The position numbers and the translations under genes were made by a program. From DLAJ01 sp023663615 (GTDB lineage Bacteria > Bacillota > Clostridia > Lachnospirales > Lachnospiraceae), in the NCBI GenBank assembly GCA_023663615.1, contig JAMPHA010000025.1, positions 1 through 33,706 on the forward strand: 33,706 bases of DNA. The letters run 5' to 3'. Shown in pieces: positions 7,804-15,617 of the stretch. The notes below the pieces were generated by a model. That model made no database searches and was not told the origin of the DNA. It worked only from the letters and a program-made list of their open reading frames with translations. Within the stretch, counting starts at the first letter, position 1; the number at the start of each line of letters is the position of its first letter.

Positions 7804-9404
7804 AAATCACCCAAAATCCCCGCAATGCCGTCTTTTTGAAACCGTTCCTTATAGTAACCGAGTTCGTTTTGAATCAAAGAATCAATGACCTCCATGCCGA
7901 GCAGCTCGACCGGCGCGGAGTCATCCGTCAAAAGAAGATTTCCCGCCTCATAGGGGACAACGCCCCCGCGCACCTCGCTCATCAGCTCGCGCAGCGCATC
8001 GTCGGTCAGCACTTCCTCGTGCGCCGCAAGCAGGGAAATCATATCGGCATTCCCCGAAGCGAATAACTCCCGGTTCGTCGTCCCCGGCACATCCACCGTA
8101 TAGACATAGGGAAAAACAGCGGCGATCGTATCCGCCAGATGCGCATTGATACTGCTCTCGCTGCTGCTGTGCATATTCATATTGACGACCATCACGCCGT
8201 TTTCCGTTACATGCTCTTTTACCAGCGTAAAAAATTCAATAGAGGACATCTGAAACGGGATCGTAATATCCTGATAGGCGTCCACCATGATCACGTCATA
8301 GCATTCGTCCGCCGCCTGCAAATAAGCGCGCCCGTCATAATTGACCGTCCGAACGGACTCCGGCAGGTCAAAATAGCGCTCCGACAATTCCGTGATCTTT
8401 TCGTCAATCTCCACGCCGACAATATCCATATCCGCAATCCCCATGCCGTCGCGGTAAGCGATGCACTGTCTCGCATATGTTCCCGTTCCCATTCCGAGAA
8501 TCAGCATCCGAAGCTGCCCGTCATAAGGATAATCCGGGTTCATAAGCGGCGCCGCCATCGCGTAATCGTAATACATGCCGGTCAGTTCTTTATCCTTCAT
8601 CGTCACCGACTGCACGCCGAACAGCACGTTCGTGGAAAGGATCACACTGTTTCCCGTATCCTTCACTTGCAGATAATTATAAACGGACTCTCCCTCATAC
8701 ACTAAGTCCGGCTCCCAAAACGCAAAACTCGTCGAGTGCCCGCATACCAGACAGACGATAAAGCATACGATCGGCAGTCCCGTCCGCGTCCATTTTCTGT
8801 CCGAGGTAAAAAAGTATATGAGCGCCAGCACAAGCAATATCCCGCCGAAAATAAAAAACGTTACCGCCGTCCCGACTGCCGGGATCGTCACAAATGTCGG
8901 CAGAAACGTGCCGATGATGCTGCCGACCGTGTTGTACGCGCCGAGCGTACCGACGACTTTTCCGCTGTCGTCCAGACTGTCCACCGTATATTTGACAAGG
9001 GACGGCGTCACCGTTCCGAGCAAAAACAGCGGAAACACAAAAATCACCATACAGGCAAGAAACGCCGCAATGATCAGAAAATTGCTGTTGATCGTAACGA
9101 CGAGCAGTCCGGCGATTCCCAAAATAATATATTTGCCGACGACCGGGATCGCCGCGATCCAGATCGCCGCAATGAGGATCCGGCGGTACAGCCGTTTCGG
9201 CTCCGGGTGCTTGTCCGCGCTGCGCCCGCCGTAAATGTTGCCGAGCGCCATCGCGATCATGATCGTGCCGATGATGATTGTCCAGACGATCTGCGAGGAA
9301 CTGAAATACGGCGCGAGAAGCCTGCTCGCTCCCAGCTCCACCGCCATCACGGACATGCCTGCGAAAAATTCCGTGAGATAGAGATAGTATTTGTTCTGCT
9401 CCAT
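7800..9404 (-). CDS. membrane-embedded spermidine-synthase-like (fused MFS/SpeE-type) protein
   Basis: The N-terminal ~225 residues contain about seven hydrophobic helices (for example WTIIIGTIMIAMALGNIYGG and FLIIAAFLACMVIFVFPLFL). The C-terminal half is a Rossmann-like class I methyltransferase/spermidine-synthase fold: MLILGMGTGTYAR (about residue 308 of the long frame), an acidic VGVEIDEK strand end, and DVIMVDAYQ. The Asp pair characteristic of true polyamine synthases is not evident, so polyamine synthesis should not be assumed. The frame is open to 9428, but the ATG at 9404 has AAGGA at a 6-base spacing, whereas the earlier ATGs lie too close to their purine runs. The stop overlaps the start of the GTPase-nuclease gene (ATGA), implying translational coupling. 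Confidence 0.85.
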   Translation of the reverse strand: MEQNKYYLYLTEFFAGMSVMAVELGASRLLAPYFSSSQIVWTIIIGTIMIAMALGNIYGGRSADKHPEPKRLYRRILIAAIWIAAIPVVGKYIILGIAGLLVVTINSNFLIIAAFLACMVIFVFPLFLLGTVTPSLVKYTVDSLDDSGKVVGTLGAYNTVGSIIGTFLPTFVTIPAVGTAVTFFIFGGILLVLALIYFFTSDRKWTRTGLPIVCFIVCLVCGHSTSFAFWEPDLVYEGESVYNYLQVKDTGNSVILSTNVLFGVQSVTMKDKELTGMYYDYAMAAPLMNPDYPYDGQLRMLILGMGTGTYARQCIAYRDGMGIADMDIVGVEIDEKITELSERYFDLPESVRTVNYDGRAYLQAADECYDVIMVDAYQDITIPFQMSSIEFFTLVKEHVTENGVMVVNMNMHSSSESSINAHLADTIAAVFPYVYTVDVPGTTNRELFASGNADMISLLAAHEEVLTDDALRELMSEVRGGVVPYEAGNLLLTDDSAPVELLGMEVIDSLIQNELGYYKERFQKDGIAGILGDL

Positions 9405-9464
9405 ATCCATTCCTTCCGTGCGGAGCATTCCTCAAAAAGCTTTCAGCAAAATCTCTATCCGATC

Positions 9465-9523
9465 AAAAAAGGCTGCTCCGCGTTATAATGGTCTTTTCCC
9501 CATTATATCACAAAGCAGCCTTT
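9465..9523 (-). terminator. terminator of the feo operon
   Basis: On the minus strand AAAGGCTGCT pairs with AGCAGCCTTT across an imperfect inner hairpin (ATAATGG/CCATTAT) and is followed by a T-run (9465-9470). It lies downstream of the Cys-rich peptide gene and upstream of the SpeE-like gene. Confidence 0.75.
9502..9510 (-). promoter_or_regulatory. possible extended -10 promoter for the SpeE-like/GTPase-nuclease operon, inside the terminator
   Basis: The minus strand reads TGATATAAT, an extended -10 element with a perfect TATAAT, in the inner part of the feo terminator hairpin. No good -35 is seen at 17 bp. It is the best promoter candidate ahead of the SpeE-like gene. Confidence 0.4.
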
Positions 9524-9573
9524 CGTCCTATGCTTTTTACAGAATTTCGAGTGTTTCGGAATTTTACACGGTT

Positions 9574-9726
9574 CTAGCTGTTCTTCCCTTTTGTGCAGTG
9601 CCCGCCGCAATGACTGCAATCGCACCCGCATTGCAGGGATTTGCCGTTTTTCTTATCGCGCACCATACTGCGCACCACGAGCGCGACAGCCGCAATCAGC
9701 AGCACGCCGACGATCACATTTCCCAT
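9574..9726 (-). CDS. FeoB-associated Cys-rich membrane peptide
   Basis: This 50-residue protein has one N-terminal membrane helix (MGNVIVGVLLIAAVALVV), a basic stretch (RDKKNGKS) and a Cys cluster CGCDCSHCGGHC (C33, C35, C37, C40, C44). This is the layout of the FeoB-associated Cys-rich membrane protein family found next to feoB in Firmicutes, thought to assist ferrous iron handling at the FeoB channel. An AAAGGGTG ribosome site precedes the ATG. It lies 117 bp downstream of feoB and is followed by the terminator at 9465-9523, so it closes the feo operon. Confidence 0.88.
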   Translation of the reverse strand: MGNVIVGVLLIAAVALVVRSMVRDKKNGKSLQCGCDCSHCGGHCTKGKNS

Positions 9727-9842
9727 CGTAAACACCCTTTCCTTTCCCCTTCTTTTCCCAGCCGTTTCCGCAATTGCCTGCGCTATTTTCTGTCTGACGG
9801 CACACCGCAGCCGTACGCTCTTACATTACCGGCACGGGATTT

Positions 9843-12026
9843 TCAGCTTGCCTTCGACATTTTCTTTCCCGCCGGGAACTGTAACGTTTTTCCCTCTTTA
9901 TACGGTCTGACAAGTAAGAAGATCAGACCCGCTGCAAGCAGGAATGCAACGACCGTCCATACACCGAATGTTCCGTCAAAGATCAAAGCGCCGATCTGAT
10001 ATACACAGAGAGCGATGACATAAGCGAACAGACACTGATAACCGATCGCGAACCAAAACCACTTCCGATTGTTCATCTCCCGCTTGATCGCACCCATTGC
10101 CGCAAAACACGGTGCGCATAAGAGATTGAATACAAGGAACGCATACGCCGCGGTCTGCGTCATGGACGCCGCGAGGGATGCCCAAATCTCACTTCCATTT
10201 CCCTCTTCCGCAAGCTCCGCTACACCAAACAGCACGCCGAACGTGCTGACAACGTTCTCTTTTGCGATCAAACCGGTCACGGAAGCGACCGCCATTTTCC
10301 AATCGCCGAAGCCGAGCGGTACAAAGATCCACGCGATCGCGCTTCCGATCTTTGCGAGAATGCTTCCCGCTTCCGCTTCCTCAAGCGCAACGCCTTCCAG
10401 TCCCTCAAAATCAAGCATACCAAACCCGTCGCCGTTCCAGCCGAAGTTCATCAAGAACCAAAGCACGATCGTGGACAACAGGATGATCGTTCCCGCCTTC
10501 TTGATAAAGGACCATCCGCGCTCCCACATGCTCCTAAGCAGACTGCCGATCGTCGGCATATGATATGCCGGAAGCTCCATAACGAACGGCGCCGGATCTC
10601 CCGCGAACATTTTTGTTTTCTTTAAGATAATACCGGAAATGACGATCGCCGCAACACCGATAAAGTACGCGCTCGTCGCCACCCATGCCGCGCCGCCGAA
10701 CAGCGCGCCCGCGATCAGACCGACGATCGGCATCTTCGCGCCACACGGAATGAACGTCGTTGTCATGATCGTCATTTTGCGATCCCTGTCATTCTCGATC
10801 GTGCGGGACGCCATGACGCCCGGCACGCCGCAGCCGACTCCGACTAACATCGGGATAAAGGATTTACCCGATAAGCCGAACTTGCGGAAGATCCGGTCCA
10901 TGATAAACGCGATACGCGCCATATAACCGCATCCCTCCAAGAAGGCAAGCAGTAAAAACAGCACCAGCATCTGCGGCACAAAACCGAGCACCGCGCCGAC
11001 ACCGGCAACAATACCATCCTGAATCAGTCCGTACAGCCAGCCGTCGCAGCCGATTGCCGTCAGCACACTGTCAACCGCCCCCGGAACGATCTCTCCGAAC
11101 AGCACGTCGTTAGTCCAATCCGTGCAGAACGCACCGACCGTTACCATTGCGATATAATATACGAGAAACATGATCACTGCAAAAATCGGTAACGCCAAAA
11201 TTCTATGCGTGACAATTTTATCAATTTTATCGGAAAGCGTCAACTTCTCTCCGCTTGCCTTCTTGTAGCATTTCTGGATCACGGATGCAATATAATTGTA
11301 ACGTTCGTTCGTAAAAATACTCTCGGTATCGTCGTCAAAATGCTCTTCCAGCGTCTGAATCTCGCCGGACACATCAGGAACGGATGTCATCTGCTGCGCG
11401 ATCTTATCATCCCTTTCCAACAGCTTAATGGCAAAAAAGCGTCTCTGTTCCGGTGCGACATCATGCAGCCGCTCAGATACGACGCGGATCGCATCCTCCA
11501 CCTCAGGCGCAAACGTATGTACCGGAGGCGCTGCTTTCTTCTGTGCCGCTGCGATCGCTTTTTCAGCTACCTCTTTGATTCCTTTTCCTTTCAGTGCGGA
11601 AATCTCCACAACCTCACAGCCGAGGCTTTTTTTCAGTTCGGCGATATGAATGCTGTCCCCGCTCTTTTCCACAATATCCATCATGTTGACCGCCATGACG
11701 ACAGGGATACCGAGTTCCATCAACTGAGTGGATAAATAAAGATTCCTCTCAATGTTCGTGCCGTCCACAATGTTGATGATCGCATCGGACTCACCGCCGA
11801 TCAGATAATTTCTCGCAACGACTTCTTCCAGCGTATACGGGGATAACGAATAGATACCCGGAAGATCCATGATCGTAACATCCTTGTGCTCTTTTAGTTT
11901 TCCTTCTTTTTTCTCGACCGTTACACCCGGCCAGTTTCCAACGAACTGATTTGCGCCCGTCAACGCATTAAACAACGTCGTCTTGCCACAGTTCGGATTA
12001 CCTGCCAATGCAATTTTGATAGACAT
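9843..12026 (-). CDS. feoB: ferrous iron transporter FeoB
   Basis: This 727-residue protein is the GTPase-coupled Fe(II) permease. The N-terminal G domain has GNPNCGKTT (G1, residues 9-17) and DLPG (G3). A helical GDI-like region follows, then the polytopic membrane domain with two Gate motifs, including GCGVPGVMASRT and FIPCGAKMPI. Length and order match full-length FeoB. The start has AAGGAG upstream. It follows two feoA genes on the same strand and has a promoter-like sequence of its own (12126-12153). It is expected to be derepressed when iron is low. Confidence 0.97.
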   Translation of the reverse strand: MSIKIALAGNPNCGKTTLFNALTGANQFVGNWPGVTVEKKEGKLKEHKDVTIMDLPGIYSLSPYTLEEVVARNYLIGGESDAIINIVDGTNIERNLYLSTQLMELGIPVVMAVNMMDIVEKSGDSIHIAELKKSLGCEVVEISALKGKGIKEVAEKAIAAAQKKAAPPVHTFAPEVEDAIRVVSERLHDVAPEQRRFFAIKLLERDDKIAQQMTSVPDVSGEIQTLEEHFDDDTESIFTNERYNYIASVIQKCYKKASGEKLTLSDKIDKIVTHRILALPIFAVIMFLVYYIAMVTVGAFCTDWTNDVLFGEIVPGAVDSVLTAIGCDGWLYGLIQDGIVAGVGAVLGFVPQMLVLFLLLAFLEGCGYMARIAFIMDRIFRKFGLSGKSFIPMLVGVGCGVPGVMASRTIENDRDRKMTIMTTTFIPCGAKMPIVGLIAGALFGGAAWVATSAYFIGVAAIVISGIILKKTKMFAGDPAPFVMELPAYHMPTIGSLLRSMWERGWSFIKKAGTIILLSTIVLWFLMNFGWNGDGFGMLDFEGLEGVALEEAEAGSILAKIGSAIAWIFVPLGFGDWKMAVASVTGLIAKENVVSTFGVLFGVAELAEEGNGSEIWASLAASMTQTAAYAFLVFNLLCAPCFAAMGAIKREMNNRKWFWFAIGYQCLFAYVIALCVYQIGALIFDGTFGVWTVVAFLLAAGLIFLLVRPYKEGKTLQFPAGKKMSKAS

Positions 12027-12125
12027 CGCTCTTACTCCTTTTCCTTTCCGATTTTTTCCTTGTTTGAGTTCGTTTTGACTTTCTTTTGTTACCCTTTTGT
12101 CTCTGTGGTTGCTCGCGACTTCTTT

Positions 12126-12153
12126 TTATTAGTCTAGGCTAACCACTAGTCAA
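12126..12153 (-). promoter_or_regulatory. feoB promoter with DtxR/IdeR-like iron box
   Basis: The minus strand has TTGACT (12153-12148), a 16-bp spacer and TAATAA (12131-12126). The spacer carries GTTAGCCTAGACTAA (12143-12129), close to the core of the DtxR/IdeR consensus (TTAGGTTAGSCTAACCTAA). Twelve of its 15 bases are shared with the element in the first feoA promoter. I infer repression by the adjacent DtxR-family regulator. Confidence 0.55.
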
Positions 12154-12159
12154 AAAAAT

Positions 12160-12381
12160 TTATTCCACTTCGATCATTTCTGCGTCCGCTTTTCTGAGGG
12201 AAAGCTCGTAGCCCCTGACTGTCACCTCGACCGGATCGCCAAGCGGCGCTACCTTTCTGACATAAACGCTGACGCCCTTCGTGATTCCCATATCCATGAT
12301 GCGTCTTTTCACCGGTCCCGTGCCTGTAAGCCTGCTTACCGTCACGGTCTGTCCGCAGGCAACTTCCCTTAATGTTTTCAT
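12160..12381 (-). CDS. feoA: FeoA family protein (second copy)
   Basis: This 73-residue SH3-like FeoA protein is a small cytoplasmic partner of FeoB. It has the family pattern: a turn GTGPVKRRIMDMGITKG followed by the VYVRKVAPLGDPVEVTVRGYELSLRKADA barrel strands. It lies 44 bp downstream of another feoA and upstream of feoB in the same orientation. Tandem FeoA proteins are common in Clostridia, and the two differ clearly in sequence, so they are not a recent duplication. Confidence 0.93.
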   Translation of the reverse strand: MKTLREVACGQTVTVSRLTGTGPVKRRIMDMGITKGVSVYVRKVAPLGDPVEVTVRGYELSLRKADAEMIEVE

Positions 12382-12425
12382 CTTTTCTCCTCCTCGTTCT
12401 AAATCAATCGAATGACCATAGTGAA

Positions 12426-12638
12426 CTATACCATGATCTTATTCGCCATATCTTTTCCGATCGCAACGCGGGCTTCTTTGACATTGACGATCAGATTTCC
12501 GCCGATCTCCGAAACCACGGTGACGATACTTCCTGCCACAAATCCGAGATTTTCGATAAATCTGCGTGTTTCTTCTTTTCCGCCGACCTTCTTGACCGTA
12601 TACGGTTCGCCCTCTTTCGCCATTGATAACGGCATCAC
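12426..12638 (-). CDS. feoA: FeoA family protein (first copy of the operon)
   Basis: This 70-residue FeoA/SH3-like protein carries the pattern GGKEETRRFIENLGFVAGSIVTVVSEIGGNLIVNVKEARVAIGKDMANKI. It is the first gene of the feo operon, ~50 bp below a strong promoter with a palindromic operator. The start is either of two adjacent ATGs (12638 or 12635). A GGTGGAG run fits the second slightly better. Confidence 0.92.
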   Translation of the reverse strand: MMPLSMAKEGEPYTVKKVGGKEETRRFIENLGFVAGSIVTVVSEIGGNLIVNVKEARVAIGKDMANKIMV

Positions 12639-12681
12639 TCCACCCTCTTCCTCTCGTGTTTATATGTAAGTTATCTCTTTC

Positions 12682-12717
12682 ATAAGTTAGTATATGCAAA
12701 CTTATATTAGAAGTCAA
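12682..12717 (-). promoter_or_regulatory. feo operon promoter with palindromic operator
   Basis: The minus strand has TTGACT (12717-12712), a 17-bp spacer and TATACT (12694-12689). A near-perfect 24-bp palindrome (12682-12705; arms ATAAGTT/AACTTAT, 10 of 12 pairs) covers the -10 and most of the spacer. Its core GTTTGCATATACTAA matches the feoB promoter element at 12 of 15 positions. Confidence 0.7.
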
Positions 12718-12758
12718 TAATTTTTTTTACAATTTTTACTTCAAAATTTTTCTAATGT

Positions 12759-12787
12759 TTGAAAAAAATAGTTTTGCGTGCTATACT
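12759..12787 (+). promoter_or_regulatory. promoter of the DtxR-family regulator gene
   Basis: TTGAAA (12759-12764), a 17-bp spacer and TATACT (12782-12787) are on the plus strand. The -10 region reads TATACTAA, preceded by TTTGC. These are the same half-motifs as in the feo operator but with wider spacing, so autoregulation is possible but weakly supported. Confidence 0.55.
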
Positions 12788-12789
12788 AA

Positions 12790-12890
12790 AAAAGACTTCC
12801 GCTGACGCAAAAGTCTTTCGAAGAATTGCTGACGCAATTCTTCACAGGCTACGAAATTTCCTATAAGAAAAAACGACTTCCGCTGACGCG
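12790..12890 (+). repeat. dispersed hairpin repeat, copy B, forming the leader of the DtxR-family gene
   Basis: This contains the 50-bp segment (12814-12863) identical to copy A at 4376-4425. A preceding hairpin (AAGACTT...AAGTCTT, 12791-12817) and three GCTGACGC words are also present. It begins within a few bases of the predicted transcription start, so the 5' untranslated region would be largely this repeat. Confidence 0.75.
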
Positions 12891-12930
12891 AAACCGCCGC
12901 ATTGTAAAATGGTCTGAGAAAGGAATCAAT

Positions 12931-13293
12931 ATGCTTGTAACAAATGAATCCGCAGAAAATTATCTGGAAACCATTCTTATTTTAAGTAAGAAGCTTCCTG
13001 TTGTACGTTCGGTTGACATCGCCAACGAGCTTGGCTTTAAGAAGTCCAGTGTCAGCATCGCGATGAAAAACCTGCGGACACGACAGCATATTACCGTGAC
13101 GGACGCCGGTTTCATCTACCTGACGGACTCCGGGCGCAGGATTGCCGAAATGATCTACGAGCGCCACGAACTGCTCTCCGCCTGGCTTTGCAAGCTTGGC
13201 GTTCCTGAAAAGGTCGCAACGGAAGATGCCTGCCGCATTGAGCATGTCATCAGCGCGGAAAGCTTTGAAGCATTAAAAAAGCATGTGTTATGA
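12931..13293 (+). CDS. short DtxR/IdeR-family metalloregulator (likely iron)
   Basis: This 120-residue protein has a winged-helix N-terminus (SVDIANELGFKKSSVSIAMKNL) and the DtxR-family dimerisation/metal helix. It lacks the C-terminal SH3-like domain of DtxR. Candidate metal ligands are E13, H79 (ERHELL), C101, E104 and H105 (ACRIEH). The Cys aligns with C102 of DtxR, where MntR has Glu, which favours iron over manganese sensing. DtxR Met10 corresponds to Asn10 here. The ATG at 12931 has AAAGGA six bases upstream; the upstream open frame runs through repeat B and is not likely translated. It is the only plus-strand gene and is divergent from feoAAB, which it presumably represses. Confidence 0.88.
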   Translation: MLVTNESAENYLETILILSKKLPVVRSVDIANELGFKKSSVSIAMKNLRTRQHITVTDAGFIYLTDSGRRIAEMIYERHELLSAWLCKLGVPEKVATEDACRIEHVISAESFEALKKHVL

Positions 13294-13308
13294 TACACAT
13301 GCTTTTTT
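13275..13308. terminator. bidirectional terminator between convergent genes
   Basis: AAAAAAGCATGTGT and ACACATGCTTTTTT pair perfectly (14 bp) around a 6-base loop. The stop codon TGA of the regulator (13291-13293) lies in the loop, and the EAL-protein gene ends at 13310 from the other side. Confidence 0.93.
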
Positions 13309-13309
13309 A

Positions 13310-15595
13310 TCATAATCCGTACTTTTCCTCAAACTCACTGATCCTGATCGGTTTTGAAAAATAATAGCCCTGGAAAATATCACATCCCGCGTTCGTCAGA
13401 TACGCCACCTGCTCTTCTGTCTCGACACCTTCGGCGACAACGGAAAGCCCCAGCTGCTTGGACATGGAGATCATGGCGTTCATGATCGTTCTGCTCCGGT
13501 CGCTGTGCTCCGTTTCGCTTAAAAAGCCCATATCCAGCTTTACCACGTCAACCGCAATATCTTTCAGCGTATTCAAAGAAGAATACCCGCTTCCAAAGTC
13601 GTCGATCTCAATCGCGAAGCCGTATGCCCGCAGCCGCTCCAACAGGGAAAGCTGCTGCTTTAATCCCTCCATGATCGCCGTCTCGGTGATCTCTAATTTG
13701 AGATTCTTCGGATCGATCTCATATTGTTCTACCAGTCCCGTAAACGTCTCGTAAATGTCTACGTTATAAAAATCCTTCGGAGAAATATTGACGGAAAGAT
13801 GCAGATCATCCCTGCCCTGCTCCTTCCATCGCTTTAACTGCGCGCAGGCAAGTTCCCACACATAGCGGTCAAGCTTATGGATAAAGCCCGTCCGCTCGAA
13901 CACCGGTATGAACTCACCGGGCGGCACCATCCCTCTTTGCGGATGATTCCACCGAACCAACGCCTCCCCGCCAAGAAGCTCGCCCGTCCTTGCGATCTGC
14001 GGCTGGACAAAGATCGTGAACTGCCCTTCGCTGACCGCCGCGTCAAACTCTCCGATCAGCTTTCTTTCATGCTGCATCGCATCGCTTAACGCATCATCAT
14101 AATAAACAACGACCTTCTGATAGTCATCTTTTACCATCTGCACGGCAAGATGCGCTCTGTCGCACATGACGCTGACTTCCAGTTCCGGATCCGTGATCGG
14201 ATAGACTCCCACGTGAATATGCATCCGGTAAACCGCGCTCGGCACCATCGTTGCCAGCTCCTTTATGTAATCGTTAAATACCCACTCCCTAAAATTCTCC
14301 TCGTAAACACAGATTGCGAAGCGGTCTGCGCTCAAGCGCCCGTAAACGCTTCCTTCCAGCGCTTCTTTGCGCAAAATCTCTGCGATCCGCTTTAAGATAC
14401 GGTCGCCCTGCTCCAGCCCGAACAAACTGTTCACCAGCTTAAAATCTTTAATGTCGGAGCAGATCATATAACGTCTGCGGTCCGGTTCCTGATTTAATTT
14501 TTCCCTGACCGCTTCATAAAATCCGGTCTTATTATAAATTCCGGTCAGTTCGTCATGCGTCGCACGGTAGCGCTCATATTCGATCTTTCGCAGCTCTTCC
14601 GTTCTGTCCTGCATGGAAAAATAACAACCGATATAATTCTGTCCCTCGTCCAAAAGACGCTTAAACTGCGACTCAAAATAACGGACCTCCCCGTCGATCA
14701 GGCGCTCTTCATTCCATGTCCGGTCCTCAAGCGCCTCGACCTGTTTTCCCGCAAGCCACTCATCAAAGAACTTCTCCATTTCGGCGCGCCCGTCCTTCTC
14801 CTCCGTCTGCAGCAGGCGGTACGCCATGTGGTTGGCATAAACGCATTTTCCCTCTAAGTCAAAACACATGATACTGCCGTCCATATCCCTCACGACAAAA
14901 GATAACAGGCGTACTACAATACTTTTGGGAACATAAAACAAGGAAAAATAACAGATGGCAATTGCCAGAACGCTGTACACGATCACAGAAACGTCCAAAG
15001 AAAAATCCGTAAAGCGGTATCCGATATTGACCGCCAGCACGCATACGAAAGAATATAATATCATGCGATATTTTCTGCGGTATAATTTTAATGTCCGCTT
15101 TACTTTCATGATCAGGATCGCCATGACGATTACGACAAGCGTATACACGATCGCCAGATGCACACGGTACATCAGGTGCTTATCCGCAACCGCAAAATAC
15201 TCCTCGCCCCCAAAAAGCTCTGCACGCTCCGCCGTAAAAATATGATGGGCAAATGTGTTGACGACCATGGACACCGTGTCCAACACCGCCGCCACATAAA
15301 TAACGATTCGAAAAAACGGATTTTTCGGCGCGATCTCGGTATATTTCTCCGCATATAGCATCAGTGCGATCACAAGCCAGTCCGTAAATGCAAAATAAAG
15401 ACCGTGCGCCAGCGTCGCGGCTCCCTGGTTAGGAGAGGTGACCGCAGCCACATAACTGACGATCGTTACAATCGCCGCTGCAAACAGAAAGCGGATGGAC
15501 GGCATCACTGCATTTTTCACTTTTCCGAGCAGCACGATTCCGATCAGCAGCCCTGCCGCCAGCAAAAGACAGACTATCACAAATCCTTCTATCAT
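13310..15595 (-). CDS. membrane PAS-GGDEF(degenerate)-EAL protein, likely c-di-GMP phosphodiesterase
   Basis: This 761-residue protein has about seven membrane helices (1-225), a PAS-like sensor segment (~232-335), a GGDEF-fold domain (~340-505) and an EAL domain (~510-760). The diguanylate cyclase signature is replaced by LSADRF (421-426), so cyclase activity is not expected; the domain may bind GTP as a regulator. The EAL domain retains EALVRW (544-549), the VNIS Asn, EITET, DDFGSGYSS, VVKLD, AEGVET and QGYYFSKP, which are the metal and catalytic residues. It should therefore hydrolyse c-di-GMP. A strong AAGGGGGG site precedes the ATG. It starts 22 bp after metA ends and is probably cotranscribed with it. 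Confidence 0.92.
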   Translation of the reverse strand: MIEGFVIVCLLLAAGLLIGIVLLGKVKNAVMPSIRFLFAAAIVTIVSYVAAVTSPNQGAATLAHGLYFAFTDWLVIALMLYAEKYTEIAPKNPFFRIVIYVAAVLDTVSMVVNTFAHHIFTAERAELFGGEEYFAVADKHLMYRVHLAIVYTLVVIVMAILIMKVKRTLKLYRRKYRMILYSFVCVLAVNIGYRFTDFSLDVSVIVYSVLAIAICYFSLFYVPKSIVVRLLSFVVRDMDGSIMCFDLEGKCVYANHMAYRLLQTEEKDGRAEMEKFFDEWLAGKQVEALEDRTWNEERLIDGEVRYFESQFKRLLDEGQNYIGCYFSMQDRTEELRKIEYERYRATHDELTGIYNKTGFYEAVREKLNQEPDRRRYMICSDIKDFKLVNSLFGLEQGDRILKRIAEILRKEALEGSVYGRLSADRFAICVYEENFREWVFNDYIKELATMVPSAVYRMHIHVGVYPITDPELEVSVMCDRAHLAVQMVKDDYQKVVVYYDDALSDAMQHERKLIGEFDAAVSEGQFTIFVQPQIARTGELLGGEALVRWNHPQRGMVPPGEFIPVFERTGFIHKLDRYVWELACAQLKRWKEQGRDDLHLSVNISPKDFYNVDIYETFTGLVEQYEIDPKNLKLEITETAIMEGLKQQLSLLERLRAYGFAIEIDDFGSGYSSLNTLKDIAVDVVKLDMGFLSETEHSDRSRTIMNAMISMSKQLGLSVVAEGVETEEQVAYLTNAGCDIFQGYYFSKPIRISEFEEKYGL

Positions 15596-15617
15596 TCGTA
15601 TCCCCCCTTAATCACAA

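Noticed and set aside
7800..9404. Bona fide spermidine synthase (speE)
   Set aside because: Only the fold and SAM-type motif are seen; the polyamine-synthase acidic pair is not evident and the N-terminal half is membrane-embedded.
12826..12930. N-terminal extension of the DtxR-family regulator through repeat B
   Set aside because: No start with a ribosome site upstream; the extension is encoded by a dispersed repeat, and the ATG at 12931 has a good ribosome site and begins the family homology.
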